From Tigriopus japonicus (taxonomy: Eukaryota > Arthropoda > Copepoda > Harpacticoida > Harpacticidae), in the NCBI GenBank assembly GCA_010645155.1, contig CM021319.1, positions 1,618,329-1,682,328 of the forward strand: 64,000 bases of DNA. Reading direction: 5' to 3'. The translations under genes and the position numbers were made by a program. Of this stretch, positions 33,414 through 45,600 are shown one piece after another; the first letter of the stretch is position 1; every line of letters starts with the position of its first letter. The notes under the pieces are model-generated. The model worked only from the letters and a program-made list of their open reading frames with translations. It did not search any database and was not told the origin of the DNA.

Positions 33414-36400
33414 TTACCTGGTCATTCCAGTAATTGAGATCAATGCGGACAATAATGCCACAAAGGCCGACCACGAGACCAAGGTTGCACTTGAAGCGTC
33501 AGTGAGTGGCTCTGTAATGAGAAAAATGAATTATCCATGAGACTGACTATACACTCATGAATTGAGTTTAGGGAACAATAAGTGCAACAGACGAAAAGAT
33601 CCCAAAAAGTCCTTCTCCCTTGGACGACAAAATGAACTATGAGTATGTGGCTTTTGATTTTTTAAAGAAAATCAGAACTAAGGCCACAATCAGCAAGCTA
33701 GCAATTGAACTCACTCGTCTCAATCATCGTTGAAAGCAAAAATGATCAACAATATGATCACAGTAATTCCCAAAACCAATGTACGTTGTACGTTACAATA
33801 CATAGGAACATAAAAACGGACAATGAAATCGTTAGTACTGTAGGTGATACTGAACAGACATACTTCTTAGAGCATAAAAGTACTAAATTGTATTTGAGCC
33901 AAGACCAAGTTAGGAAAGAAATGGTCAATCGAGAAGAGCTCGGCGTGTTGTGAACACAATATCACCTCTGAGCACAAAGAAAAGATGGTTTAGATCCGAA
34001 AACCGAATGGATTACAGAGATGACATAAAAATCTCGAAAGTTTATAAAATGTATAAAAGCAGCAGCAATAGCGAAATGTACAGAAGAAGCGATGGCAATG
34101 ATTCATGTTACCAACCCCTATCGCTTGGAACATTTATTTCACCGTGTCCATCTAGAATAAAAATGAGTGTTTGTATATACCAGACTAGTGCAGAATGACG
34201 ATCCAACAAATGAATACCCTCTAACTATAGCATTTCATGCGCCCAAAAACCACCCAGTTCAGCTACAAGTTTAGAACCTTCTTGCACATGAAGCGAGTAG
34301 AGTGATCAGTCAGAGAGGCATCGAGGTGGCCCGTTTTAAAAACCCGAGGGCCCCTAATGATTTCAACATGTGGTGCGAATGTATACCTGCTCCAAAGGTT
34401 GCGAATTGAAATTTGGCCGAGGGTCGGCTCCAGCCTTGGCCATTTTTGGTCAGGACCATGGCCTCGTACTGACTAGCGCTGGAGAGGCCGCTAAGGCTGC
34501 GTTTGCCCGCATAGGTCTGGGCGGATTCTTGTGTGGCCTCGATTTGGACCTCGTTCCACTCTGAGTCATCGTGGGAACGATAGCGCAGAAGGAACTCTTC
34601 CACCGGCGAGAACGATTTCACGGTCCATTCAATGAGGTACTGCTCGGGTTCGTACCCACGGGGTTGACTGCTAAACTCTGCAGGTGCGGCTAGCCCTAAA
34701 ATAGGTGAAGATGAAGCGCAAATAAAGAGAAAGGCCTAATGTTATGAGACCACTGGACAAGGAGTCAGTCGTGAGTTGAGGCCAAGCAATTAAACGGAAA
34801 GCACACTCGGAAATATAGGTACATATGTATAAGAACGACAAATAATCACCTGAAATCTCAATAACTCTGGAGGCTTGACCCCATTTGTTCTCGGCACTGC
34901 AAGTATAGTTTCCAAAATCTTCTGCGGCCACCTCGTCAATTATGAGGATGTGACGGTTGTGAGTGTGCCGGAGATTGGACGATTGGTTGGTCAACTCGGT
35001 CGAGTCCCGGAACCATTTGACCAGGGGCTTGGGATGGGCATGTACTATGCAAACCAATTCCACTTGGTTGCCAGTGCTTGCATGAATGAAAACCTCTTCA
35101 ACTTCAACATCGGGTTGGTATTCGACCTCAACCTCGATCTTTTCCTGGACCTCTTGACTGAACCCGTTATCAGCTGTGCAGATGTAAGTACCAGAATGGC
35201 GGCGATCTACGTTGGTAAAAGTCAACTCCGAGGCCTCCATGGTTTTTTCTCCACTAGGCATTGGTTTTCCCTGAAAATAGTAAAGTGGAAACATGAGGTT
35301 GCGTTGGTTGGTCTCTTAAACATTGCGGGACCATTTTGTCCTTTTTTCTGAGTAGAATGAAACATCGGAAGTCTTTCTTACCCTTCTCCTCCACGTGATT
35401 TTGGGCTCTGGTTTCCCTTGACCTTTGCAAGATAAGGTCACAGTGTCGCCTCTTTGAGCCAGAAGAAGACCATTGGCTGGGTATTTGGTGATTTGTGGCG
35501 GAGCTAAAATGAGTTACAGTCATGATTTCACATCCATATGTACACGCAGATCACGAGATCGAAACGGGTTGAATCTCGAGGAATGTTAAATTGAGAGATC
35601 TACATTGACAATCAAACGTCGGAAATCATTTACAAACAGGACTTCGCTTTCGCCAGATCCATTGCAACATACTGTATGATCTCAAAGTGTTCGATCATCA
35701 CAAGACATCTTNNNNNNNNNNNNNNNNNNNNNNNNNNNNNNNNNNNNNNNNNNNNNNNNNNNNNNNNNNNNNNNNNNNNNNNNNNNNNNNNNNNNNNNNN
35801 NNNNNNNNNNNNNNNNNNNNNNNNNNNNNNNNNNNNNNNNAAAATGAGTTACAGTCATGATTTCACATCCATTTGTACACGCAGATCACGAGATCGAAAC
35901 GGGTTGAATCTCGAGGAATGTTAAATTGAGAGATCTACATTGACAATCAAACGTCGGAAATCATTTACAAACAGGACTTCGCTTTCGCCATATCCATTCC
36001 AACAAACTGTATGATCTCAAAGTGTTCGATCATCACAAGACATCTTGAATGAATATTCAGGGCAACAACCCCCCTTATTCACATTTGAGATTCACGGAGC
36101 CGTAAGTGCAAGACAAGCGAAGGTGGGACGAGTCATTGCTTTTTACACGGCACACAAAGAATGCTTGACACTCAAATGGGATCCTATTATTTTTCAAGTT
36201 ATTGGCTTGATCCAAGTTCTTTTTTTTTGTACAGACTCTTGCCAGGGAGAGGCCATTTTGGGGATGTTTCCGTCTAAAGCAAGGATTGACAGACCCCGAA
36301 TTTCCCCCTTTTTCGAATTCCTCAACCCTCATTGATTTCCATCCCACTCGCTCTTTGGGATTGAGAAAGACTGCCAAGAAGGAGAAATCAAATTTTATAA

Positions 36401-39400
36401 GGTCCATCCATTCATAAAAAACGAGAGCGAAGAAGAGGAGAGACGCCCTCTTAAAATGCTCGTTGAGCACGAGGTGAACTTGTTTTTTGAGCATCCAAGA
36501 ACAGTGCTGTTTTTTTCGTACACATGGCACGATAATTCTTTTCTAGGGGTTCAAATGCCAAAAATAAACGACCTGGCTTAGATGTTTGCACTTTTCTGGG
36601 AGTAAAAACGGGGCTTTTGAGTCGTTTAACGACTGGAACAGCTAGTACATATATCTGACAAATGAAAATGTCAAGCCCTGACCAGAAGAGGCTATTTACT
36701 CTCCAAAGTGATGCGATTGCCTACTAATTGAAATCTCTCCATTTCAAATGGATCGTAAATCTCACCTCGAACGATAACTGTATGTTTTATGGAGGTTTTC
36801 TCCTTATTCCCCATGACACACATGTATTGACCGGCATCCTGGTCTTCAGCCAAATTGATCACCAAAGTGGATCCACGGTCTGCACCTTCATAACTGATTT
36901 CCACGGATTCTCGGGGGGATGAGGTATCCATGATCTGTGAGTCCATGGAGATCAGTCTCTCGCCATCGCCTTCAGTGACTTTTTTCCAAAAGAGGACGTA
37001 GTGTTCTAGAAGAAAGGAATTTTGTATTTGATCATTGAATGTTGGAAGCCGACCTTTTTCGATGAAGGTTCATGAATCTGAATTACGAGAGGCGAGTTCA
37101 ATTGCCAAGTTTCTGTTGAATCAGGGCTTTGAATCTCAAGTTGTAGCTGTAGCTCCTAGGTTGGAAACTTGATATGCTTTCATATTTCAATGATCTAATT
37201 GCCACTTCAATCTAGAGAAGCTCAAAGGCGTACGAGGGGGGTTCAAGGTAACCTGGTAAATTGATACAAAGCACTAAATAACAGAAATATTTCGCTAAAT
37301 AGTTTCTCGAAATTGTCATTTACATTTTATCTACTGAAAAAAAAAACTTGAAGGGAATAGACAAGAAAATGAAAAGAGGGTGATTTTGGTAAAAATAGAT
37401 TGTTCTAATAGATTTATTATGAAGTTTTAGTTTGAAATGCACCAAGTACAATTGTTTGTAAAATCTAGAACAAAGAACAAGGAAGTTAGTTAGTGTTTTC
37501 CTAAAACGAGTGTTATAACTGAATTTGAATCCATCTTTCATTTCCCTTATTTTTTTACGTTTTCCTGCTTTTATTTGATATTTTTTCCTAAAAAAGTTGA
37601 CATTTAAAGCTTAGACGCTCTTTGGTCCTTTTTGTTTCTTTAACATTAGTGGCCATTCATAAGGACGTGAATTGTGAACCCTGAAGAAAAGGCTTAAAGT
37701 CCATATGAGGTCGATATTTCTCGGACTTTTAAAGGCTGTCAAAGGTGTTATTATTTTCAGCTCTCCTCTCGTAGTCTAATGATCGTTCAGCCTTAGACAA
37801 ATGACCGAGAAAATCGCAAATTGGCTCTTTTTCTTCACGTGCGGTCCAGAGCATTTCTGTGCCTTCTAAAATGCATGGGGGAGGATCAAAGCAGTGGGGG
37901 TAAATGTGCCAACTGGCAATTTCCTCGATCCATGCTTAAGAGCAGAAAGAATCTTCAACGATTAGTATTCATAATTATCCAAAGACTTACGTGGAAGCTT
38001 GTCGACGTAACAAGGCAGACGAATTGTGTTTCCCCGATCAAACGTGAACGTGCTCCCGAGGGTGACAAATGTGGGATGCTCCTCAATGACTTCGTCTTTT
38101 TGGTCATCGTTTGTGTAGTCTCCGTCATCATAACCATAGTCGTATTGATAATCCTCATCGGCTAGAATGGATCAAGAGAAAAATCCAAGATTAAACGTTG
38201 CCAGAATCAAACGGCCTCCGAAGCTTTGGTCGAACTTTGAACCTTTACAATGAGGTGTAATGCTGCATAAGTACTCTGCCATTTGCCTGACAGCAACTCA
38301 CTTTTATGGCAACCAAGAATTCACATTTATACCACCAAACCTGTCTGCGAGGGGATCGGAAAGATCGGGTTCAAACCCCTCTGTTAAATTTACATCATTG
38401 ACGTTTATCACTTGTAAAAAGTGAGCTTTGAACCGAGAACGAGAAAGAGAGAGAGGGAGAAGGCGAAGGTGGTTTTCGATCGGTGGATGCAAATACTACA
38501 CAAGCAAAGAGTGAGTGGCATGAATGAGGCCATTTGTAATCGAAGGGATTCATTCCTGAGAGGAGAAAATGATGAAAACTTCAGAGCTACTCAAGCAGCC
38601 GCGAAATTTTACGACGTCAGCTCCTTCTTCCATCATTATTTTGATGCCTCACGCTGTTTTATGGAGATTATGAGCCCCCAAAAGCTTTTCCCTCCAAGAT
38701 GGATCAAATTTAAAAGAGCATGAATATCTTTATGGGAGGCCTGCTGCCCAAAGCTTTCAAAAACTCCGAGCTGAGTGTCACTCAATGGCGTCTTCAGAAG
38801 ACCTGTTCAAGTGGCATTGTGCATATATTTCGGACCAATGACGACTATTTCTGAATTCTCCTGTTGTCTCGATCGTTTCTGTGCAAATTATTCTCGTGGG
38901 CAGGAAAACAAATATTGACCACGTGAGGAATTTTGGGAATTGTTCAACATTTGCCCAACACTGTTTATGCTGAACCATGGGCAAACATTCCTGGAAGAAA
39001 CGACAGACCCCGCGAAAAAAGTGTTGCCTCATTAAAGTAATATTTGTTCGGCATATCTTCATGACAAATTCAACCTTGGAAGGCAAACAGAGACACGCTT
39101 TGCCCACTTGAGGGTCTCGGAGATTTTGAGAACTCGCCAAGAGTTCTTCTTTTCTTTTCATTTCCTTTCATTCCAAGCCAAAGGCCTTGTTTTTCTTCCC
39201 TTTGGAGAGGATCAGACAACGGCTTTGTGGATGGAGTCGTTAATCATGAAGTGGGCCTGAAGAATGCATCTGCCAATGCCCATCCCACGTTCCTGGACCC
39301 ATTTGGGCGCATTTTCCTTCAGACTCATCCTTCAATGTGTACGTTCGGAAAAAAGACGCCAAGGATGGATCTACAATAATACCTCGATAAAGTAAAGATG

Positions 39401-39673
39401 AGTTCGAATGGACTGCTTTCAAATGGGATTGAGTGGCATTTCGATCTGGCTCTGGCTTTATAAAGGACATCTGGATTCAAGGGAGGATTCCACAACAAAT
39501 GCCTCGTAAAAACACGCTGTTCTGTCACGTTGGTGAGAACACAGGTGAGATGTGTTGATGGTGATCTTGTTTGGGATCGCTGTTCCAGATTGTTGGCCAA
39601 GGATCAAGATGACGACCAACGTCGTAAATGTTTGCAAAAATGCTGGCCTAGCCTTATGGTGGATTTTGTCCAA
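33414..39673 (-). CDS. GPI-anchored Ig/FN3 cell-adhesion protein, Klingon/Lachesin-like (7 exons)
   Basis: Exons on the minus strand: 39529-39673 (signal peptide, tentative), 37991-38161, 36766-37005, 35382-35503, 34850-35270, 34387-34695 and 33414-33511. They sum to 1506 nt with every junction in phase, about 501 residues. In order: a signal peptide (LVVILILGQQSGTA); an Asp/Tyr-rich linker (about 50-75); Ig1 (Cys99, Trp112, Cys168); Ig2 (Cys211, Trp223, Cys257 in GTYICTADNG); Ig3 (Cys300 in ELVCIVH, Trp312, Cys350 in DFGNYTC); one FN3 domain (about 371-466); and a tail 470-501 with a small-residue DASSA site followed by a hydrophobic run to the stop, as in GPI-anchored proteins. Insect Klingon has this three-Ig plus FN3, GPI-linked layout and acts in neuronal adhesion and fate; Lachesin relatives share the Ig signatures. 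Exon 1 is the weakest part: its donor is poor and other exons could lie upstream. Orthology to Klingon specifically is inference. Confidence 0.88.
35506..36046. repeat. Direct 206-bp duplication around an assembly gap
   Basis: Bases 35506-35711 and 35841-36046 are the same sequence with about four differences. They flank a run of N at 35712-35840, inside the intron between exons 3 and 4 of the Ig/FN3 gene. This is what unmerged contig ends or two haplotypes look like; the true intron is probably shorter than shown. Confidence 0.9.
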
Positions 39674-42600
39674 GCTTTTCTACGGATAGAAGAGAGACAG
39701 AGGAGAAAAAGGAGAAGAGAGGGAGCGAGTGCAAAAAGAAATCCTGTTTATTTTCACTTAATCGCCCAGCCTGAACTTGTTATGAGCAGGATAGGATGGT
39801 GAAGAGTCTCTTCTAGACAAGTTGTTTCCTTACCCCTTTCTCGAGTTTCAAGGTTACTCTTCAAGCACTCAAATGATCCTGCCTAACATCCATTACACGC
39901 AGCATTCAATCTGAGAGGTGTGTTACAACCCCACCAATGTTTCTCTTGCTCGATTGATCTCTCGAGGGAATGATCTAGAGACTATCACATGGAATGTGGG
40001 TCAGCATAAAAGTAGAGCTTTCAGTCTCATCCAGTTGATTTGCAAATGGGACGCTCGTCTTATGGGCCACCACGCGAATAGTAGTTCTAACCTGGCATGA
40101 AGGACAAATGATCTGGGGCGAGAAGGTTCCTTAGTCGACTAGTCTCTCATAGGGGGGCCATATATTGTCTCATCTCTGGCCACAATTCTCGAGCGAGGGT
40201 GACACTTCAAACTCAGCCATGTCTGCTTGGATGAGAGCCATCATTAATCTCGTCCAAAGTCACTCTCATTTTCATCAAGCATCCCCCTTCTCCTTCACGC
40301 CCTACTTTTATGCCTTTCCTGCTCGTTTCTTCCACCGCCAACAACCTCATAATATTCGCCCCCCGTCCGAGGAATTTGGTCCCGATGATTCATCGAAGGC
40401 TTTTTTCAGCCTTTGTGGCCTTGTTTCCCGTTTTCACTTCGGAGGTCTTGTGAAAATGAACGTATGTGTGTATCTTGTACCATGTATGCAACTATATCAC
40501 TGTTGCAATGGCGGCTTTCTTCGTGCATGTACGTGTCCCATCTGGCTCTTTCTCGGTCTTCGTTAGCCTCTTTTAATACGTACGACATCTGCTTCACGTA
40601 GTTTTAGATTGATGCTCACCACAGATAAGGGCATTGCTGATCTAGATCGTGTAACAACAAGGCCTCTGTTTGTCAATATAGCGAGTAGATGCACATCAGC
40701 GAGCTTCTACTCCATGGATGTCCTATGATGATATGGCTTTCGAAAAAAAACGAAACCCACCCACTCTCACTCGTTCGTTCGTGGGAGCATCATAGTGTGA
40801 TGCGATTGTGCGATTAAGTTGGCAGGGGGGTAGAATTAGCCTTCAATGTTCCACATTCTGGGATTTCAGAGTTCCATAAAGTGTGCTTGTCGGTGAAGGA
40901 TTGCCCCCATTCGTCCTTCATATCACGCATGCACTTAGCGTTCAAGAATGTTGGCCGACACATCACTCTGTATCTTTCTATTTCTACAAAAATGCCGAGA
41001 ATCACGTGAAACGTTCTGTCGTGACCTAGAAAGTGACAAAAGTGCAAGCTGATCGCTTGCTTCTGGAATGTCAAGGATGGCCTTTCGTTGGCCCATCTCT
41101 GATTTGATCAAATCAATTAGTTGATATTCGCATTCTCAAATCACCCAAATTCCGGGAGCTGAACCCATTTCTTCAAGTTCTGACAAAGAATTGCCTGCTT
41201 GCTCATGTGGCTTAACTCCTAGACTTTTGAGGTGGATCTGTGTCGGTGGGATAATGACTTGACTCGAGTGTCTAAAACAACAAACTTGAAATTCGAGCGT
41301 CAGGACTTGCACCATCACGGGATCAATTCACAAAAAGAAACGAGGGAAATTTAGAGAAAATCGTGTCTAGCGCGTGTAAGTTTGTTTCGTTCCAAGAGTC
41401 CAAATGCCATAAGACATATTTTCTCCCATGTTCCTTTGGTCTGTCCGAGAGAAACCAGAAGAAGGTCAGTCAGACCCAAGAAGCTGTTCCAAATCTGTTC
41501 CACGGTCTCTCGTATCCCCCTCCAGGGTTAATGAGGCCCAAAGAGCCAAAAAGCGGGTCCAGGAAAGGCCGAGAGTGTTCCAGGCTAACGGAGAGCTGAA
41601 AATGGGAACGTCGTTTTCGTTTCGAGGCTGTCGACTTCTCTTCTGAAGACTAACGACATAGCTTTGGTCTCAGACAAGGGAAAATGGGAGACAATTGTAT
41701 ATACATACTGTACATATTCCTTGTTCCATTTTCGTTCGTAAGAAAAGTTTGCTTGGGAGACTACATACAATAACAATGGTCTGAAAGGATCAGTCTAGAT
41801 CGTTTAACAAGGGTCTTTCCGTCAAAGTTTTCATAACAGCTACCAACAGACGAAAATACTACCATACACAGAGTCATAAAATTGTCATGCGGTAGCGCTG
41901 AACCAAGTTGCTTCCTTGGCCCCTAGGTTCAATTCGTTATATTCCCATTCATGACAAAAGTTGATATACTGTCCTGTTTGACTTGTCCTGCTTGCACATA
42001 TCCATACACCAGAACACACCAACGTGAGGTGGGGTAGTTGTCCGGCAAAGCTAATGTCCCGTAAAAGTCGTTGATAGCCATCTTTGCCAAAATAATTTTG
42101 CCAAAATATCGTTCGATCTAGTCGGCTAAACAAAGCCCAAAGGGGAAAAAGGAAGAATAACTACGCTGCAGATAAGATTTTTGGCAGAACTAAACCAGAC
42201 TTGATTTGATGGCATAATCAAGAATGCATATTGAAGACAAGAAAAAAACCTCGTGTGTTATGTTCGGTTAATTCTGTCACATTTCCTGACCATCGTATTA
42301 CGTACTTCAAAGAGGAAAATTTAACGAGAAAAGGCCAAAGCTTCTTCATTGTAAATTCCTGTGCAGACAAGAGCGAAAATTGGCCATTCCCCAGCTGTCT
42401 CTAAATCACGAACTCTATGTCTCATGTCAAAACTATCTTTGGGTTTTGATGCCTACGCACACATGGGGGTTCTTCCACACCACGAGATCTTCAACCCAGG
42501 TTGAATATGGGGGAAGGTGTAGGGCTATTTTGCGCTGCTCAACTAGCTTGCCATTCATTTTATGATGGATGGATAGATGGATGGACGAACGATCCAAATG

Positions 42601-45600
42601 GAAAAAGATCGTTTTTGCAATGTCACGAGTACTCAAGAAACCGACGAGATTGAATTAAATCCGAGTCCATCCAAAGGAGGAGTAGGAGGAGAATTGAAAA
42701 TCCAAGCGAAGATCGAGACACCTGCTCGTCGCCAATGAAAATATGGCGTTGCCTCGGTTGAACTCTAAATTGGTACGTCGTGAAAACTTCTGGCTAATTC
42801 GCCCTCCCATCGAGCTATAGGCACCATTTACACTCCAGGCATGAACACCAACCCCAAGAACCCATCTCGCCAACCCCCATGAACGTCTTCGCACATTGAC
42901 TAGCAACTCTACCAGAGGAGAAAAAAATCACCCTCCCATCTTCATGAGCATCCATGGTGGTAAATAAGTGAGAACTCGCCTTATACGAACGAAACTTCTT
43001 CCACCTTGGCCATTTAATATTCTTCCGAACCATTATATAATTACTACGCCTTTTAACGTTTCGATCCTCCCAAATTTGTGTGGAGCAAGTACAAACGGAA
43101 ATCGGGGCTTGGTTTAAAGTTTTCTCGATCCCGAATGGCTTTATTGTATGAACAGAGCCACCACCCCCATGAGTCCAGGGAAGCGAACCAAACACTTGAT
43201 TTATGAGACAAGATGGAGGCAGTTATATCTATTTCAGTGACATACGAAGCAAAAACAAAAAAAGTCTGGGGAGACACATAATTCAAAGCAAATCAGGCCA
43301 TGAATCCGTTTCTCGATGGTTCCGTCTCACCACGCCAATCTGCAATCATGAACCATTATTGGGGAGCTTGATAATTCAGAATACGCTCGTTGATTATCAA
43401 TTGCATCCCAGAAATAGTTACATTCATTTCATTTTCGAGGGGTACAGAACGTCACAATATGAAAATATGAATTAGTTTTAGAGAAACTGAATGAAATGAG
43501 CCGAGATGCACTCTAATGAATAGAATCAATTGCGGATGTGAATGGGTATTTAGTTAGGATTTATCGTGAGAGAGCCTCTTTTTCGTTCCGTTTCCTCCTT
43601 GAAAAACGACTGATCGAGGGGAGAAAAAAGAACGACACAGCAGAGTGAGTGTACTGTACGTTTGTTTGGCTGCATTCAATTACTCGAGAGGTTTTATTGC
43701 TCTCATTTCTATGAATGGATAGTGATATCATCATTATATTCGACCAAGTAGCCGGAACACCGAATGCACGAAACGGGGCTCCCCAAGCAGACACGCTACA
43801 ATTATCGTCCTCTAAAATTCACACCATAAATATTCCCTATGTAAATAAGGTTCTAGTTTAAAACTCCCGCCTAATGTCGAACCCACATCCTGGTGGCAAT
43901 TAGCTGACTAAGTAGACCTACGTGCCATACTGCACATACAGGCTTCAAAGAAACAAATCCAATGCCATTCATTAACCAAAACACTCTCCGAATCAACGGC
44001 TTTCAAGCCTACGAAGGCAATAATTGAACAGATAAATCAAGCGGTTCTCCACAAGAAAATCGCCCCAAGGAGGCCGTTGAGGACAGCTGTGTACGTGGAA
44101 ATGAATTTGGATGGAGACTTGTTGGCTACCAATCCAGACTCATCCCCCTTTCATTTTCAGTGGGAGAGAGAGAGAGAGAAAGAAAGAAAGAACGATGGAA
44201 AACTTGTCTCGCCAAAGGAACTTGAATCCCGACAAGTTTGAGAGAAAGAGGGGAAGTTATATTTTCAGGCTTAATGTGGCGAGACGTGCAATATGGACGG
44301 AGTACAATCTGTACAAAATACCAAGAAAGAGGTTTTCTTCTAGAGTGCACCAGAAAAACGGTTTATGACCGGAATTTAGGGCAACCTTGGAACACTGTTC
44401 AAATGGCCAAGCCGGGTTTCTTAACCAATCTAACTTAAACCAACGTGTAAAAATAACAGAGGTGAAGACTCCAAGGGTTTATGCGTAACTAGACATTGAT
44501 TGACAAATAGATTGATGTACTGCCTATACTATGTTACCCAAAGATGGATACTCGTAATCGCAACGGTGAGGGAGGGTGAGGGTCACTTTTTGTCCAGTGT
44601 TCAATGCAAATGAAGCCACTAAATGTAGTTGGGCATTAAGTTTTGTTGTGGGAAAATTGGCTTCTCATTGAACCGCTACGATATTGAAGAAAGGCGGGGA
44701 GGGAGGTCTCAGAATGAATGACCCTGTGGACCCGAGGAAAGATTCTTTTCGTAGTGGTAGTTGTTGTTGTCCAAGAACATTCGACTAACTGGTCTTCCTT
44801 GGCAAGCTCACTTTTGAGGGTTCGAAGCCTGTTCATGGGTATTCATTCGACTCGTGGACAATCGTCAGTCTCATTTGCATTTGGTCGAGCGGCACAAAAG
44901 ACACAATAACAACCTCAGTCCGTACTGTCCGTCCGTGCGTAGTACGTAACTACATCACTCTATCGAGAGCCTCTCGGACAAGGTTACAACACTCACGAGG
45001 GTCATCCCTGCAGCACACACAACATGGATGGTTGGAAGTCAGAAGTTGATATTAGTGGCTTTGATCTCTGACCAATTCTCGATCGAATCAAACATAGACC
45101 TGAGCTAAGTGGCCGTGACGTCGTTGCTGCGTTGTGCTGGACGGGGTCAAAGCCATTAAAACCATTAATATCTGGCTTTCAAGCACCATCGATCAATTCT
45201 ATCTCTCTCGCTTTGGCATTCTTATTATCAATCTCGAGAACATGTGGGTCTTTTGTATCCATTTCATTCTTTTATTGACAGATGGTTCTTGTCCTTCGTT
45301 CCACTTATTACTGCAATGTATGAAGCACTCCGCTTCGCCCAAATACAACATGATTCAAGAGCACATGCTGTACAATGTGCAGACATTGAAACACGTCTTC
45401 TGTAAGCTGAACTGCCCGAATACAGCTCGTCAATCCATATTATTTCTGAAGCATCAGACAGCTCGTCAGGCGGTCTACAATTTCACCCCTTTGACCAAAT
45501 ATATTGTATAAGAAGAGTCTTCAAGTCAAGTTGACGGTTCAAATGTGCCGCCAAAGAATTCAACCCCCCTCTGTCGCAATGGCTCTTTAGCCGGGCCCTC

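Noticed and set aside
36075..36530. 151-codon minus-strand frame inside the Ig/FN3 gene
   Set aside because: It lies in the intron between exons 3 and 4. The resolved exons on either side join in phase without it, and it has no Ig-like pattern.
38340..38400. GGTTCAAACCC as a tRNA B-box
   Set aside because: No A-box, acceptor pairing or cloverleaf can be formed around it.
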